From CADCTB01 sp963768975 (GTDB lineage: Bacteria; Actinomycetota; Acidimicrobiia; Acidimicrobiales; AC-14), in assembly GCA_963768975.1 (NCBI GenBank), contig CAVYKB010000013.1, positions 496,001 through 560,000 on the forward strand: a stretch of 64,000 nucleotides of DNA, read 5' to 3'. This document shows positions 34,889-45,248 of the stretch, one piece after another. Position 1 is the first letter of the stretch, and the number at the start of each line of letters is the position of its first letter. A model generated the notes under the pieces. It was given only the letters and a program-made list of their open reading frames with translations, made no database searches and was not told the DNA's origin. A program made the translations under genes and the position numbers.

Positions 34889-34936
34889 TTCCGCGTCCCT
34901 CAGGGCGCCAAAAACGTGCCGTCTCGGGACGCGGAA
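34889..34936. terminator. Inverted repeat between converging genes
   Basis: An 11-bp perfect inverted repeat, TTCCGCGTCCC and GGGACGCGGAA (34889-34899, 34926-34936), with a 26-base loop, lies just after the AlkZ-like gene and before the end of the converging secreted-protein gene. Probably a bidirectional terminator. Confidence 0.5.
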
Positions 34937-35013
34937 CGCCGGCTCAGACGGTGGAGCCCAGGGTGTACCACTGCCAGCCGTTCACCGTCGCGGTGCTGCT
35001 CGGGCACGGGCCG

Positions 35014-35658
35014 TCAGAATCCGGCGGGCCCCTTCAGCGCGGCCGAGGTGATGACGTCACCGCGCCATCCCATCGGCGCGTAGAACAGGACGTCGATCCG
35101 CGGGTAGCGGGCGCACGTCTGGTCGGTGCCCGCCGGCGCCGGGGTGTCGCCGTCGAAGTCAACGAGGGTCGTGGCCTCGGGCAACATCCGTCCGGTGGTT
35201 GCCGGCACCGTCTGCACGGCGATGAGCGACCACGACGCCGCCGACCAGTCATAGACCCACGCGCCCCACTGGGTGGCGCTGAGTCGATAGGTCAACAGGT
35301 AGTAGATGTGGTTGTACTGCCAATTGAAGGGCACGGTGGACACGAGCGTGTGGGTGAGGATGCCGAAGCCGGCGACCTTCTGCCCGTTCTTGTGCCCGAG
35401 GGCGATCACCCCGAGCGAGCTGTCTTCGAGGTGGAAGAGGAGAGAGGCCTCGGACTTGGTGGGCGAGCCCTGCGCCGGCCCGGCCGCTGGCGGCCGGGCC
35501 ACGTACACGAAGGTGCCGATCCCATCCAGCGGGGCAGTGCCCGGTTGCTGCCACACCGAACCGACCGCATCCGGCGGGGGCGGATCCACGGCATGTGCCG
35601 GCCCTATCGCCCCGCGCACCAGAACCAACGCCACGCACGCCATCGCCAGTCGCCTCAT
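35014..35658 (-). CDS. Secreted hypothetical protein, probable frameshift near its end
   Basis: 214 residues with a signal peptide (MRRLAMACVALVLVRGAIG, cleavage near AHAVDP). The mature part is beta-rich (SEASLLFHLEDSSLGVIALG, PFNWQYNHIYYLLTYRLSAT) and ends GPAGF. In the next frame the text continues sensibly to a stop at 34944 (DGPCPSSTATVNGWQWYTLG), so one base was probably lost or gained around 35014-35040, by mutation or error. No family recognised. Start chosen at 35658 for the signal peptide; the longer frame overlaps the amine oxidase. Confidence 0.65.
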   Translation of the reverse strand: MRRLAMACVALVLVRGAIGPAHAVDPPPPDAVGSVWQQPGTAPLDGIGTFVYVARPPAAGPAQGSPTKSEASLLFHLEDSSLGVIALGHKNGQKVAGFGILTHTLVSTVPFNWQYNHIYYLLTYRLSATQWGAWVYDWSAASWSLIAVQTVPATTGRMLPEATTLVDFDGDTPAPAGTDQTCARYPRIDVLFYAPMGWRGDVITSAALKGPAGF

Positions 35659-35689
35659 CCGCTGGATATCGACCGCCGACCCCCGGCCT

Positions 35690-36763
35690 TTAGGAGTCCG
35701 CCAGAAGTTGTGACGCCGCCCGCCGGCCCGACCGCACCGCACCCTCCATGTGGCCGGCGCCGGCGTCCGCCGTTTCCGTCCCCGCCCACACCAGGCGGCC
35801 GTCGAACAGCGGCTCGGCCAGGGCCGGCTGGCCGTAGGGCAGGGGTTCGTCGAACCAGAGCACCTCGTCGTTGGTGTACGGGTCGTTCGACCAGTCCCGC
35901 TCGACGTAGCGCACCGGGTCGGTGGCCTCGGCACCGAACAGCCGGCCGAGCTGGGAGAACACGGCCTCCCGGCGGGCGTCGGGCGAGAGGTCCCGGAACT
36001 CGTGCCACCCGGACATGAACCCCCACAGCGCCGCGGTGCGGCCGTCGACCGTGCAGGCGTCGTGGATCTCGACCAACGGGCCCGGCCGGCTGAACACCAG
36101 GCCCGACAGGCCGGCGTCGCGCCAGAACGGAGCCTCGTAGACGGCGAAGCACTTGACCGCGGTCGCCATCCACGTCGGCGTGCCCTGCATCACCCGGGCT
36201 ACCGGCTCGGGGAGCGCCGGCATGAACGTGATGCCGGCGTACGCCAGCCGCGGTGGGACCGCCACCACGACGGCCCGGCAGCTGAGATCTGTTTCCGTGC
36301 CGTTGCTGTCGGCGACGGTGACGGTCATGCCCGCGCCGCCGGCGGCGACCACGGTGACTTCGGTCTCCAGCCGGACGGTGCCCTCGGGCAGCCGGGCGGC
36401 CAGGCGCTGGCACAGCGACTGGGCGCCGGCCGTGAAGCGCAGCTCGGCAGGGGTGGGTGGCGGCAGGTCGATCCGCCGTGGCGGTTGAGCCGCCTCGTCC
36501 TGGGCCAGCGCTGTGCCCTGCCGGTACTGGGGGAACGTCGCCATGCCCACTTCGGCGGCCAGGGCGGCCACCACCGGCTGGTTCGTCCAAGTCCACGTGG
36601 CTCCCAGGTCGAGGCAGAGGTCGTCGTCGACCAACGTCTTGATCCGTCCTCCGACGGAGGGGCGGGCCTCGATGACGGCGACGCTGCGGCCGGCGTCGTG
36701 GAGTGCGCAGGCCGCCGTGACCCCGGCCAGGCCGGCGCCGGCGACGACGACGTCGACGTCCAC
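35690..36763 (-). CDS. Flavin-dependent amine oxidase family protein
   Basis: 357 residues. FAD-binding VVVAGAGLAGVTAACALHDA, EARPSVGGRI, then a C-terminal FAD block LVWAGTETADAGAGHMEGAV. Monoamine-oxidase/phytoene-desaturase superfamily, shorter than usual. Substrate unknown. It starts directly after the truncated PPOX gene ends, and is probably co-transcribed with it. Confidence 0.87.
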   Translation of the reverse strand: MDVDVVVAGAGLAGVTAACALHDAGRSVAVIEARPSVGGRIKTLVDDDLCLDLGATWTWTNQPVVAALAAEVGMATFPQYRQGTALAQDEAAQPPRRIDLPPPTPAELRFTAGAQSLCQRLAARLPEGTVRLETEVTVVAAGGAGMTVTVADSNGTETDLSCRAVVVAVPPRLAYAGITFMPALPEPVARVMQGTPTWMATAVKCFAVYEAPFWRDAGLSGLVFSRPGPLVEIHDACTVDGRTAALWGFMSGWHEFRDLSPDARREAVFSQLGRLFGAEATDPVRYVERDWSNDPYTNDEVLWFDEPLPYGQPALAEPLFDGRLVWAGTETADAGAGHMEGAVRSGRRAASQLLADS

Positions 36764-36979
36764 CTAATCCGAGATGTTCTTGCGGCCGACGACCTTGGTC
36801 GGCGTGACCCGCACCAGCAGCTCACCGTCGGCGGCCTGGCGCCGGCCGAAGACCTCGGCATGCTCCTCGCCCATGGGCGCGACGTGGGGCCGGCCGTCGG
36901 GCCGGACCGTGCCCAGCATGGCCGGGCGGACCGGCTCCCGGAGGAAGGCCCGAGACTCCTCGCGTGTCATCTCGGCCAC
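36764..36979 (-). CDS. PPOX-class flavin/F420 protein with internal deletion
   Basis: 71 residues where the family has about 130-140. The N-terminus (SRAFLREPVRPAMLGTVRPD-GRPHVAP) and the C-terminus (RQAADGELLVRVTPTKVVGR-KNISD) both match pyridoxamine-phosphate-oxidase-like proteins, but the middle beta strands are missing, in frame. Probably inactive. Adjacent to the amine-oxidase start. Confidence 0.6.
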   Translation of the reverse strand: MAEMTREESRAFLREPVRPAMLGTVRPDGRPHVAPMGEEHAEVFGRRQAADGELLVRVTPTKVVGRKNISD

Positions 36980-36996
36980 AGACCGAGCTTATGGCC

Positions 36997-37404
36997 CTAG
37001 GCCGCCGCCGGCCCCTCGTGCTCGTCGTACCACTCGACCTCGCAGTGGAGGTTGCAACGCTGGAGCCCGTGCACGCCGCGCAGCCGGCGGGCCGCGTCTT
37101 CGATCACCACGAGCAGGTTGTGGGCCAGCACCTGGCCCCAGGCGTAGCGGCAGGAGCCGTCGGCCCGGAGGCGCAGGGGCGAGATGTCGTCCACGTGGGC
37201 GGACACGTCGCCGGTGTTCCCGATCAGGACGTGGAGGCTGTTCGTGGCCGACACCTCCCGGTAGGAGATCTTGCCGGGGTGGAGGATGCCGCCCAGGAAG
37301 CTGTCCCGACGGAAGCTGGTGTTGGCGTCGAGGGCCTTCAGAAGGTCGACGCGGCCGACTTCGCCTTGGGGGCCGGCGTCGGGGAGTTCGATCTGTGTCT
37401 TCAT
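36997..37404 (-). CDS. Hypothetical protein
   Basis: 135 residues from ATG 37404, the longer frame upstream being antisense to the metalloprotease. Text such as GGILHPGKISYREVSATNSL-HVLIGNTGDVSAHVDDISPL and VLAHNLLVVIEDAARRLRG is well formed, with no membrane part. No family recognised. Divergent from the YpfJ-type protease. Confidence 0.65.
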   Translation of the reverse strand: MKTQIELPDAGPQGEVGRVDLLKALDANTSFRRDSFLGGILHPGKISYREVSATNSLHVLIGNTGDVSAHVDDISPLRLRADGSCRYAWGQVLAHNLLVVIEDAARRLRGVHGLQRCNLHCEVEWYDEHEGPAAA

Positions 37405-37492
37405 CTCGTCAGCTCTACGGAGCCGGCTAGCTGATCGGATCAGGCGAAACGGGGAATGATCAGGGCAGCGCCGGCCGACCAGAGGAGCAATC

Positions 37493-38335
37493 GTGCGTTT
37501 CCGCAGGGATGTAGGGCTCGACACGTCGCAGGTGTCCGACCGCCGGGGCGCCGGCCCTCTCGCCGTTGGCGGCGGCGGGATCATCGGGCTCATCGTTCTG
37601 GTCTTCACGCTCCTCAACGGCGGTGGCGACGGTGGCCTGGGGGTCGACACACCGGCCGGCGACCTCAAGTCCGACCTCTCGGCCAACTGCCGTACCGGTG
37701 AGGACGCCAATCAGCGCGACGACTGCCGCATTGTCGGTGTGGTCAACAGCGTGCAGGCGTACTGGCAGAAGAACGAGCCCAACTACCGCCCGGCGACCAC
37801 CGTCTTCTTCAGTGGCGGGGTGAACACGGCCTGCGGGTCGGCCTCCTCCGCGGTCGGTCCCTTCTACTGCCCGACCGACCAGAAGATCTACATCGACCTG
37901 GGTTTCTACGAGGACCTCCGCAACCGCTTCGGCGCCTCGGGTGGGCCCTTTGCCGAGGCCTACGTGATCGCCCACGAGTACGGCCACCACATCGAGAACC
38001 TGCGAGGTGTCCTCGAGCGGGCCCGGAGCCGGGAGACCGGCCCCCAGAGCCCCGGCGTGCGGGTCGAGCTCCAGGCCGACTGCCTGGCCGGGCAGTGGGC
38101 GCGGGGCGCAGTGGAGACCGGCTACATCGAGGAGCTGACCGACGCCGACATCCGCGACGGGCTCAATGCGGCCTCGGCCATCGGCGACGACCGCATCCAG
38201 GAGCAGGCCCAGGGCCAGGTGAGCCCCGAGTCCTGGACCCATGGATCGTCCGAGCAGCGCCAGAAGTGGTTCCTGGCGGGCTTCCGGGGCGCCGACCGCA
38301 ACGTGTGCGACACCTTCGCAGTCAGAACCGTTTGA
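37493..38335 (+). CDS. YpfJ-type neutral zinc metallopeptidase
   Basis: 280 residues. One N-terminal membrane helix (about 26-41), then the zinc_peptidase domain with HEYGHH at 161-166 and a later Glu in VELQADCLAGQWARGAVETG. Four cysteines probably form disulfides outside (DCRI, TACG, FYCPT, VCDTF). The GTG start follows GAGGAG with a 6-base spacer. Membrane-anchored, active site extracytoplasmic; substrates unknown. Confidence 0.92.
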   Translation: MRFRRDVGLDTSQVSDRRGAGPLAVGGGGIIGLIVLVFTLLNGGGDGGLGVDTPAGDLKSDLSANCRTGEDANQRDDCRIVGVVNSVQAYWQKNEPNYRPATTVFFSGGVNTACGSASSAVGPFYCPTDQKIYIDLGFYEDLRNRFGASGGPFAEAYVIAHEYGHHIENLRGVLERARSRETGPQSPGVRVELQADCLAGQWARGAVETGYIEELTDADIRDGLNAASAIGDDRIQEQAQGQVSPESWTHGSSEQRQKWFLAGFRGADRNVCDTFAVRTV

Positions 38336-38449
38336 CCGGCCCGGGAGGTCGGTCCAGAGGCATTCACTGGTCCCTCGAAGAACTCGACCAATGACCGAGC
38401 CGTTCAGTTGGGCCCTCCGGGCCCACTCCATCTACGGTGAAAGCCGCAC

Positions 38450-39997
38450 ATGACCGAAACAGACAAACTCCAGCCGAACGTCGTTATCATCGGCGCGGGG
38501 CCCGCCGGCCTCACCGCCGCCTACGAGCTAGCCACCCGGTACGGCATCACCGCCACCATCCTGGAGTCCGACTCGGTGGTCGGCGGCATCAGCCGCACGG
38601 TTGAGCGCGACGGCTGGCGGTTCGATATCGGCGGCCACCGCTTCTTCACCAAGGTGAAGGAGGTGGAGGCGTTCTGGCACGAGATCCTCGACGACGAGGA
38701 CTTCATGCTTCGGCCTCGAATGAGCCGGATCTATTACAACGGCAAGTACTACGACTACCCGCTGAAGGCCTCCAACGCCCTGAAGAACCTGGGCATCCTG
38801 GAGGCGTTCCTCTGCGTCATGTCCTACGTGTGGGCCCGTATCCGGCCGCCGAAGGACCAGTCGACCCTCGAGGGATGGATCGTCGCCCGCTTCGGCTGGC
38901 GCCTCTACAGGCATTTCTTCAAGACCTACAACGAGAAGCTGTGGGGCGTGCCGGTCAACAAGCTGCCGGCCGACTTCGCCGCCCAGCGGATCAAGAACCT
39001 CTCGCTGTCCAACGCGGTCATGAACGCCCTCATGCCCAATCGGAACCAGAAGGAGATCACCTCCCTCATCGAGGAGTTCCAGTACCCCAAGTACGGGCCC
39101 GGGATGATGTGGGAGCGCTGCACCGAGAAGGTGCTCGCCAAGGGCTGCACCGTCCACATGAACACCCGGGTGGTCGGCATCCGCCACGAGCGCGGCAAGG
39201 CGGTGGCGGTCATCGGTGAGGCGAAGGACGGCACCCGCACCGAGTTCCCGTGCGACCACGTGATCTCCTCGATGCCGATCTCCCAGCTGCTGAAGGCCTT
39301 CGAGCCGGCGCCGGCGCCCGAGGCTCTCCAGGCCGCCGACGACCTGCGCTATCGGGATTTCATTACCGTCGCCCTGGTCGTCCCCGAGCGCTACAGCTTC
39401 CCGGACAACTGGATCTACGTGCATGCCCAGTCGGTGCAGGTCGGTCGCATCCAGAACTTCGGCTCGTGGTCCCCGTACCTCATCAAGGAGGGGCGGACCT
39501 GCCTGGGCCTGGAGTTCTTCGTCTTCGAGGGCGACTCCACCTGGACCAAGCCGGACGAGGAGCTCATCGAGCAGGGCAAGCGCGAGCTGGGCATCCTCAA
39601 CCTCGTCGAACCGGACAAGGTCGAGGCCGGCTACGTGGTGCGGATGCCGAAGGCGTATCCGTTCTACGACGAGAACTACAAGGCCAACGTGGCCAAGATC
39701 GTCGACTGGCTCGACCGCTGCGCGCCGAACGTCCACCCCGTGGGCCGCAACGGCATGCACCGCTACAACAACCAGGACCACTCGATGTACACGGCGATGC
39801 TCACCGCCGAGAACATCGCCACCGGGACGACGCACGACGTGTGGAGCGTGAACGTCGAAGAGGAGTACCACGAGGAGTCGTCGGCTTCTGACGGCGACGC
39901 CAACCGGGGCACGCGGGGCACCGGCCGTGACGCACCGGTGATCCCGCGCCAGCACTACCCGGAGGACCACCCGGTTCACCAGCCGCCGACACCGTAG
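38450..39997 (+). CDS. FAD-dependent oxidoreductase, UDP-galactopyranose mutase-like
   Basis: 515 residues. NVVIIGAGPAGLTAAYELAT and ESDSVVGGISRTVERDGWRF bind FAD; the central part (GHRFFTKVKEVEAFWHEIL, FFKTYNEKLWGVPVNKLPAD) and the C-terminal HRYNNQDHSMYTAMLTAENI resemble UDP-galactopyranose-mutase/protoporphyrinogen-oxidase-like proteins of cell-envelope clusters. A hydrophilic disordered tail of about 45 residues follows. The next gene starts 5 bp later. Confidence 0.85.
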   Translation: MTETDKLQPNVVIIGAGPAGLTAAYELATRYGITATILESDSVVGGISRTVERDGWRFDIGGHRFFTKVKEVEAFWHEILDDEDFMLRPRMSRIYYNGKYYDYPLKASNALKNLGILEAFLCVMSYVWARIRPPKDQSTLEGWIVARFGWRLYRHFFKTYNEKLWGVPVNKLPADFAAQRIKNLSLSNAVMNALMPNRNQKEITSLIEEFQYPKYGPGMMWERCTEKVLAKGCTVHMNTRVVGIRHERGKAVAVIGEAKDGTRTEFPCDHVISSMPISQLLKAFEPAPAPEALQAADDLRYRDFITVALVVPERYSFPDNWIYVHAQSVQVGRIQNFGSWSPYLIKEGRTCLGLEFFVFEGDSTWTKPDEELIEQGKRELGILNLVEPDKVEAGYVVRMPKAYPFYDENYKANVAKIVDWLDRCAPNVHPVGRNGMHRYNNQDHSMYTAMLTAENIATGTTHDVWSVNVEEEYHEESSASDGDANRGTRGTGRDAPVIPRQHYPEDHPVHQPPTP

Positions 39998-40002
39998 CGC
40001 CG

Positions 40003-41349
40003 GTGGAACGCGGGCGGGTCCGCAACGTCGCCGTCCTGCTGGCCGTCGTGGTGGTCGCCCAGCTGGTGGCGGTGGTGGCCCGCCGGAGCGGTTCCGGGCC
40101 GCCGGCGTCGGTCGCCATACCCGCCGGCGCCGAGCGGGTGGTTTCGAACCTGATGCTCACGGAGGGCCGGGTGTTGGGCGCTTCGGTCTCCCCCGATTCG
40201 CTCCGCCCGCCGGCGCACGCGCTCTACGGCGAGGCCGGATCGAAGGATCCGCTGGGCGGACGCATGCTGGCGGTCGGCAGTGCGTTCAGCGACGGGCCGC
40301 CGGTGGTCCCCACCTCCGAGGCGCCGGGTTTCCGGCTGGCCGATCTGGCCGGCCTAAGCGTGGCCGTCGGCCACGACCGGGCCTGGACGTGGGTCACCTG
40401 GAGGTTGCCCAACTGCCCGGCGAGGTGCCAGGGGTACGTCGCCGGCCGCAACCTGTCCGAGCCCGAGGTCCTCGCCGCCGCCCGAGGGGCGAAGGCCGAT
40501 GTCAACGCCCCGGCCGCCGGCGCCGTGCCGGGCGGGATGACACTGCTCTCCACCACCCGCCTCGACCTCCGGGACTTCGACGCCGCTGGGTCGCAGACGA
40601 TCTCGTGGCTGTGGAAGGGCGATCCCCTGGTGCTCAGGGTGGCGCCCGGGCCCGACCTGGCGACACTGTTCCGGTTCTGGGTGGACGGTGGCCCGGTCGA
40701 GGTCCGCGGGCGGCGGGGGTCCGACGGGGAGCTCGCCCAGGTCGGCGTCGGCGGGGATCTGGCCGTCCGGGCCTGGGCGGAGGGCGGCCGGTCGGTCTTT
40801 GTGGCCTCCACCCGGATGCTCGTGGACGACGTCGACGAGTTCGTGGCCAGCATGCGGGGCGCCGGCGCCCGCGACTGGGAGGCGTTGCGCACCCGGGTGC
40901 TCGACGTGTCGACGGAGTCCCTGGCCAACCTGTGCTCCACTTCAGGCGAGCGGTTCACCGCCGTCGGGCGTAGCGAAGGGTCCTACCGGTGGGCCGTCGG
41001 CTTCCGGCCGGGAGGCGCGAACCAGCTCGCTCACTGCTCCGTCCTCCTGACGCCCGACCGGTCGGCGCTGGCCGGCAATGCCAGCCCACGGCCCCCGCCG
41101 CGTGGGCTCTCGGTCGCAACGACGGCGACGACCGACCCCGCCGGCCTGTTCGTCCTCGGCGTGGCGCCGGCGGGCACCGCCAGGGTACGTCTCGACGTGG
41201 CCGGCGGCCGCCAGGTGGACGCCGAGCTGGCGGCGACCGGGCCGGCGCCGGGGGAGCGCTACTACGCCGGGTTCATCGAGGGCACCGTACGCGCCCGCCC
41301 GGCGGTGGTCGCCGTGAACGGCGCCGGCGCCGAGATCGCCCGGGGGTAA
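40003..41349 (+). CDS. Membrane-anchored hypothetical protein
   Basis: 448 residues from GTG 40003. One N-terminal hydrophobic anchor (VAVLLAVVVVAQLVAVVA), then a Gly/Ala-rich extracytoplasmic part with paired cysteines (PNCPARCQ, ANLCSTS, LAHCSVLL). No known domain. It follows the FAD enzyme by 5 bp, so it may belong to the same envelope pathway. Confidence 0.7.
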   Translation: MERGRVRNVAVLLAVVVVAQLVAVVARRSGSGPPASVAIPAGAERVVSNLMLTEGRVLGASVSPDSLRPPAHALYGEAGSKDPLGGRMLAVGSAFSDGPPVVPTSEAPGFRLADLAGLSVAVGHDRAWTWVTWRLPNCPARCQGYVAGRNLSEPEVLAAARGAKADVNAPAAGAVPGGMTLLSTTRLDLRDFDAAGSQTISWLWKGDPLVLRVAPGPDLATLFRFWVDGGPVEVRGRRGSDGELAQVGVGGDLAVRAWAEGGRSVFVASTRMLVDDVDEFVASMRGAGARDWEALRTRVLDVSTESLANLCSTSGERFTAVGRSEGSYRWAVGFRPGGANQLAHCSVLLTPDRSALAGNASPRPPPRGLSVATTATTDPAGLFVLGVAPAGTARVRLDVAGGRQVDAELAATGPAPGERYYAGFIEGTVRARPAVVAVNGAGAEIARG

Positions 41350-41442
41350 CGGGTTCGCATACTTGAAGGACCCGTTTCTGACGCTCTCAGGTGCGCGGGT
41401 GAAGACGTGGCCCCGAGCGCGCAGGGCGGCGGCCTCGAACCC

Positions 41443-42179
41443 TCAGTCGGCGGAGGACGCCGGCTTCAGGGACCCCAGCCGGCGGGCGGCGATGGCCAGA
41501 CCGACGAGGGCCACGAGCACGAGGCGGCCCACCGCCGCCCAGCCGTGGGGGATGCCCTCCCGGCGAAGGCCGTCCTCCGCACCCGTGAGTCCCACGAGCA
41601 CGGCTTGCGCCAGCCAGCCGGGTGAGAGCTGGGCGATCCCGGCGAGGGCGGCGCCGAGCAGGCGCTCGACCAGGATGACCAGTATCAACGACCAGACGAC
41701 GGGCCGTTTGAAGCTGGCGCCGATGGCGACGAACAGGGCGAGGTAGGCGCCGGCGCCGGCGAGGGCGGCGATCGCCGCCGGCGCGGCGCTGGACGGGGCG
41801 CCGGCGACGATGGCGGACGCGGCCGCCGCCGGCACCAGCACCGCGGCGGCGACGAGGCAGCCGCCGAGCCAGCGGCCGGCGGCGATGGTGGCGAAGCGGA
41901 CCGGGCTGAGCCAGGTGAAGGCGAACACCCCCGAGCGGATCTCGGCGCCGAGGAGGGCATCGCCGATGATGAGGCAGGTGATGGGCAGGACGAGGGTGTG
42001 CAACGCCGTGCCGCCCACGCGGGCGAACCCGATGACCGCCGCCTCGTCGGACAGCCGGGACAGGAGGCCGAACAGCAGCGCGCCGGCCACGGGCAGGGTC
42101 AGCAGCAGGCGCTGCGACGGGACGCAGGCCCGCATGGTGTAGCGGACGATGGCGGCCAGCGGCGTCCGGATGGCGGAGG

Positions 42180-42183
<4 letters not shown>
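41443..42183 (-). CDS. ABC-2-type permease
   Basis: 246 residues with about six membrane helices and no ABC domain. It overlaps the ATPase gene upstream by 4 bases (ATGA), and is its permease partner in an exporter of unknown cargo. Last gene of a four-gene row of two ATPase-permease pairs. Confidence 0.75.
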
Positions 42184-43108
<925 letters not shown>

Positions 43109-43112
<4 letters not shown>

Positions 43113-44008
43113 TCGGCGGACCGGTAGCGGGCGAGGATCACGACCACGCAGACCGCCACCACGAGTGTGTAGATGCCGGCGGACATCGCCCCGCCGCCGG
43201 CCACTCCCGAGAGGGGCGACTCCTCGTCGATGCGGCCGAGGAACACGAGGTCGCGCAGGCGCAGCGGCGTGGCCAGGATGTTCAAGAGGGCGGCCGGGTG
43301 GCCGGTGGGCTGGGTGTCGCCCCCGTCGGCCTCCACCAGGATCCCGGAGATGGCGGAGGAGACGAGGGTAATGCCCAGCAGGCTGGCGCCGGCCACCATG
43401 CGCCGGCCGGTGAGCGAGGAGACGGCGACGCCGAGCAGCGCGTAGAACAGCGCCAGCAGGGCGGCGGCGACCGGGACCTGCCACAGGACGGCCGTGTTGT
43501 CGCTGAGGTAGTCAAGCGCACCGTCGCTCACCAGCATCTGGCCGACGTAGAGCACGACCTGGGGCAGGAACGAGAAGGCGAAGACGCAGGTGAAGATGGC
43601 CCCCACCTTGGCCAACCCGTAGTCACGGCCGGTCAGCGGCCGGGCGAAGATCAGGGGGAGGACCCGCTGGCGGCGGTCGGGGCAGACCAGGTCGGGCGCC
43701 ACCAGGGCGACGAAGAGGAGGAGGGCGCTGGAGACGCCCAGGTACTCCCGGTAGGTGATGAACTCGAACCCCTCGGCCGGCGTGCCCCGGGTGAGGTAGG
43801 CGATACCGACGTTGACGACGGCGGGAACGACGGCGATGGCCAGCAGGACGGCGGGCGCCACCTTCTGGCGCCAGGGCCGGCGCAGGCCGATGGCCCGGCG
43901 CAGCGAGGTCCGGAACAGGGCGGCGGTGGCCGCCCGCCGGCTGCCACGGGGGCCGGCGTACGGCCGGTAGCCGCGGTCGTAGACCGCTCCGGTTGCAGGA
44001 GCCGTCAC
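43109..44008 (-). CDS. ABC-2-type permease
   Basis: 299 residues, six predicted helices, with TREYLGVSSALLLFVALVAP-type text after a long basic N-terminus (YRPYAGPRGSRRAATAALFR). It overlaps both neighbouring ATPase genes by 4 bases. Confidence 0.8.
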
Positions 44009-44916
44009 CGAAGGCCGGGGCGGGTGAAGACGTCGTCGAGGGACGTCAGCCGGTTGGTCAGCTTGTGCAGCGGGAGGTCGAGGTCGGCGACCACGTCCCG
44101 GATGGTGTCGAGGTCGGCGTCGCCGGTGATGGTGACCTCCAGCGTGCCGGCGTCGTCGAGGACCACGGCCAGGCCTTGGGCGGCCAGGGCGGCGAGGAGC
44201 GCCTCGGCGTGCGCCGGCCCCACGTCGATGGTGACCGTGCCCGTCTGGTGGAGGAGCGTCTCGGTGGGCGCGTCGGTGACGAGCCGGCCGCCGTCGAGCA
44301 TGACCACGTGGTCACAGACCCGGGCCACGTCGTCGAGGAGGTGGGTGGCCAGCACGACGGCGATCCCGAAGGTGCTCAGCCGGTCGACCAGCTCCAGCAT
44401 CTCCTCCCGCCCCGACGGGTCGAGACCGGCGGTCGGCTCGTCGAGCAGGACGAGCTGGGGGTCGGCGACGATGGCCTGGGCCAGTTTGGTCCGCTGGCGC
44501 ATGCCGGTGGAGAACCCGCCGACGGGCCGGAAGCGGGCCTCGTCCAGGCCGACCAGATCGAGCACCTCCGACGCTCGCTGGCGGGCGGCCCGCACCGGGA
44601 GCCCGCCGAGCTCGCCGAAGGTGGAGACCACGTCGGCCGCGGTCTGGTCGAGGGGCAGGCAGTCGTGCTCGGGCATGTAACCGATCTGGCTGCGGGCGCC
44701 GATGGGGTCGGCGGCCACGTCGACGCCGCAGACCTCCACTCGGCCGGCGTCGGGGCGGCTGAGGCCGAGGAGCAGCCGGAACAGCGTGGTCTTGCCCGCC
44801 CCATTGGCCCCCACCAGCCCGACCCGCCCGGCCGGCAGGTCGAGGTCGACGGCATCGAGGGCGGTGACCCCTGGGTACCGCTTGGTCAGCCCGCGGGCCG
44901 TCACGATGCTCGCCAT
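44005..44916 (-). CDS. ABC transporter ATP-binding protein
   Basis: 303 residues. Walker A GLVGANGAGKTTLFRLLLGL, FSTGMRQRTKLAQAIVADPQ, LVLLDEPTAGLDPSGREEML, VVLATHLLDDVARVCDHVV. First gene of the exporter row; the AzlD gene ends only 20 bp upstream, so read-through from azlCD is possible. Confidence 0.9.
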   Translation of the reverse strand: MASIVTARGLTKRYPGVTALDAVDLDLPAGRVGLVGANGAGKTTLFRLLLGLSRPDAGRVEVCGVDVAADPIGARSQIGYMPEHDCLPLDQTAADVVSTFGELGGLPVRAARQRASEVLDLVGLDEARFRPVGGFSTGMRQRTKLAQAIVADPQLVLLDEPTAGLDPSGREEMLELVDRLSTFGIAVVLATHLLDDVARVCDHVVMLDGGRLVTDAPTETLLHQTGTVTIDVGPAHAEALLAALAAQGLAVVLDDAGTLEVTITGDADLDTIRDVVADLDLPLHKLTNRLTSLDDVFTRPGLR

Positions 44917-44936
44917 CCTTTGTCGAACCGTACCGG

Positions 44937-45248
44937 TCAGAACCGCTGGAGGGCGGCCAGGAGGCCGATCCCGACGACCACCGTCAACCCGACGTTGCGG
45001 GTCCTCCACGCCACTGCGGCGGCGACCAGACCGGCCACCAGCGTGGGCTGGAGGAGGTCGAGCCGGCCCTCGGGGCGCAGGAGGGCGGGGGCGATGATGG
45101 CGGCGAGGGCGGCCGGCGGGATCTGGCGGAGGACCCTCGCCAGCGCCGGCGGCACGGTGGCCATCCGGTGGGCGAAGGCCAGGAACGACGCCCGCATGGC
45201 GTAGGTCCCGGCGCCCGATAGGACGATGGCGGTCCACATGCGGTTCAC
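44937..45248 (-). CDS. azlD: AzlD-type branched-chain amino-acid transport protein
   Basis: 103 residues, four hydrophobic helices (GAGTYAMRASFLAF, LRQIPPAALAAIIAPALL). Small partner of AzlC in branched-chain amino-acid export. It overlaps azlC by 4 bases. Confidence 0.87.
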   Translation of the reverse strand: MNRMWTAIVLSGAGTYAMRASFLAFAHRMATVPPALARVLRQIPPAALAAIIAPALLRPEGRLDLLQPTLVAGLVAAAVAWRTRNVGLTVVVGIGLLAALQRF

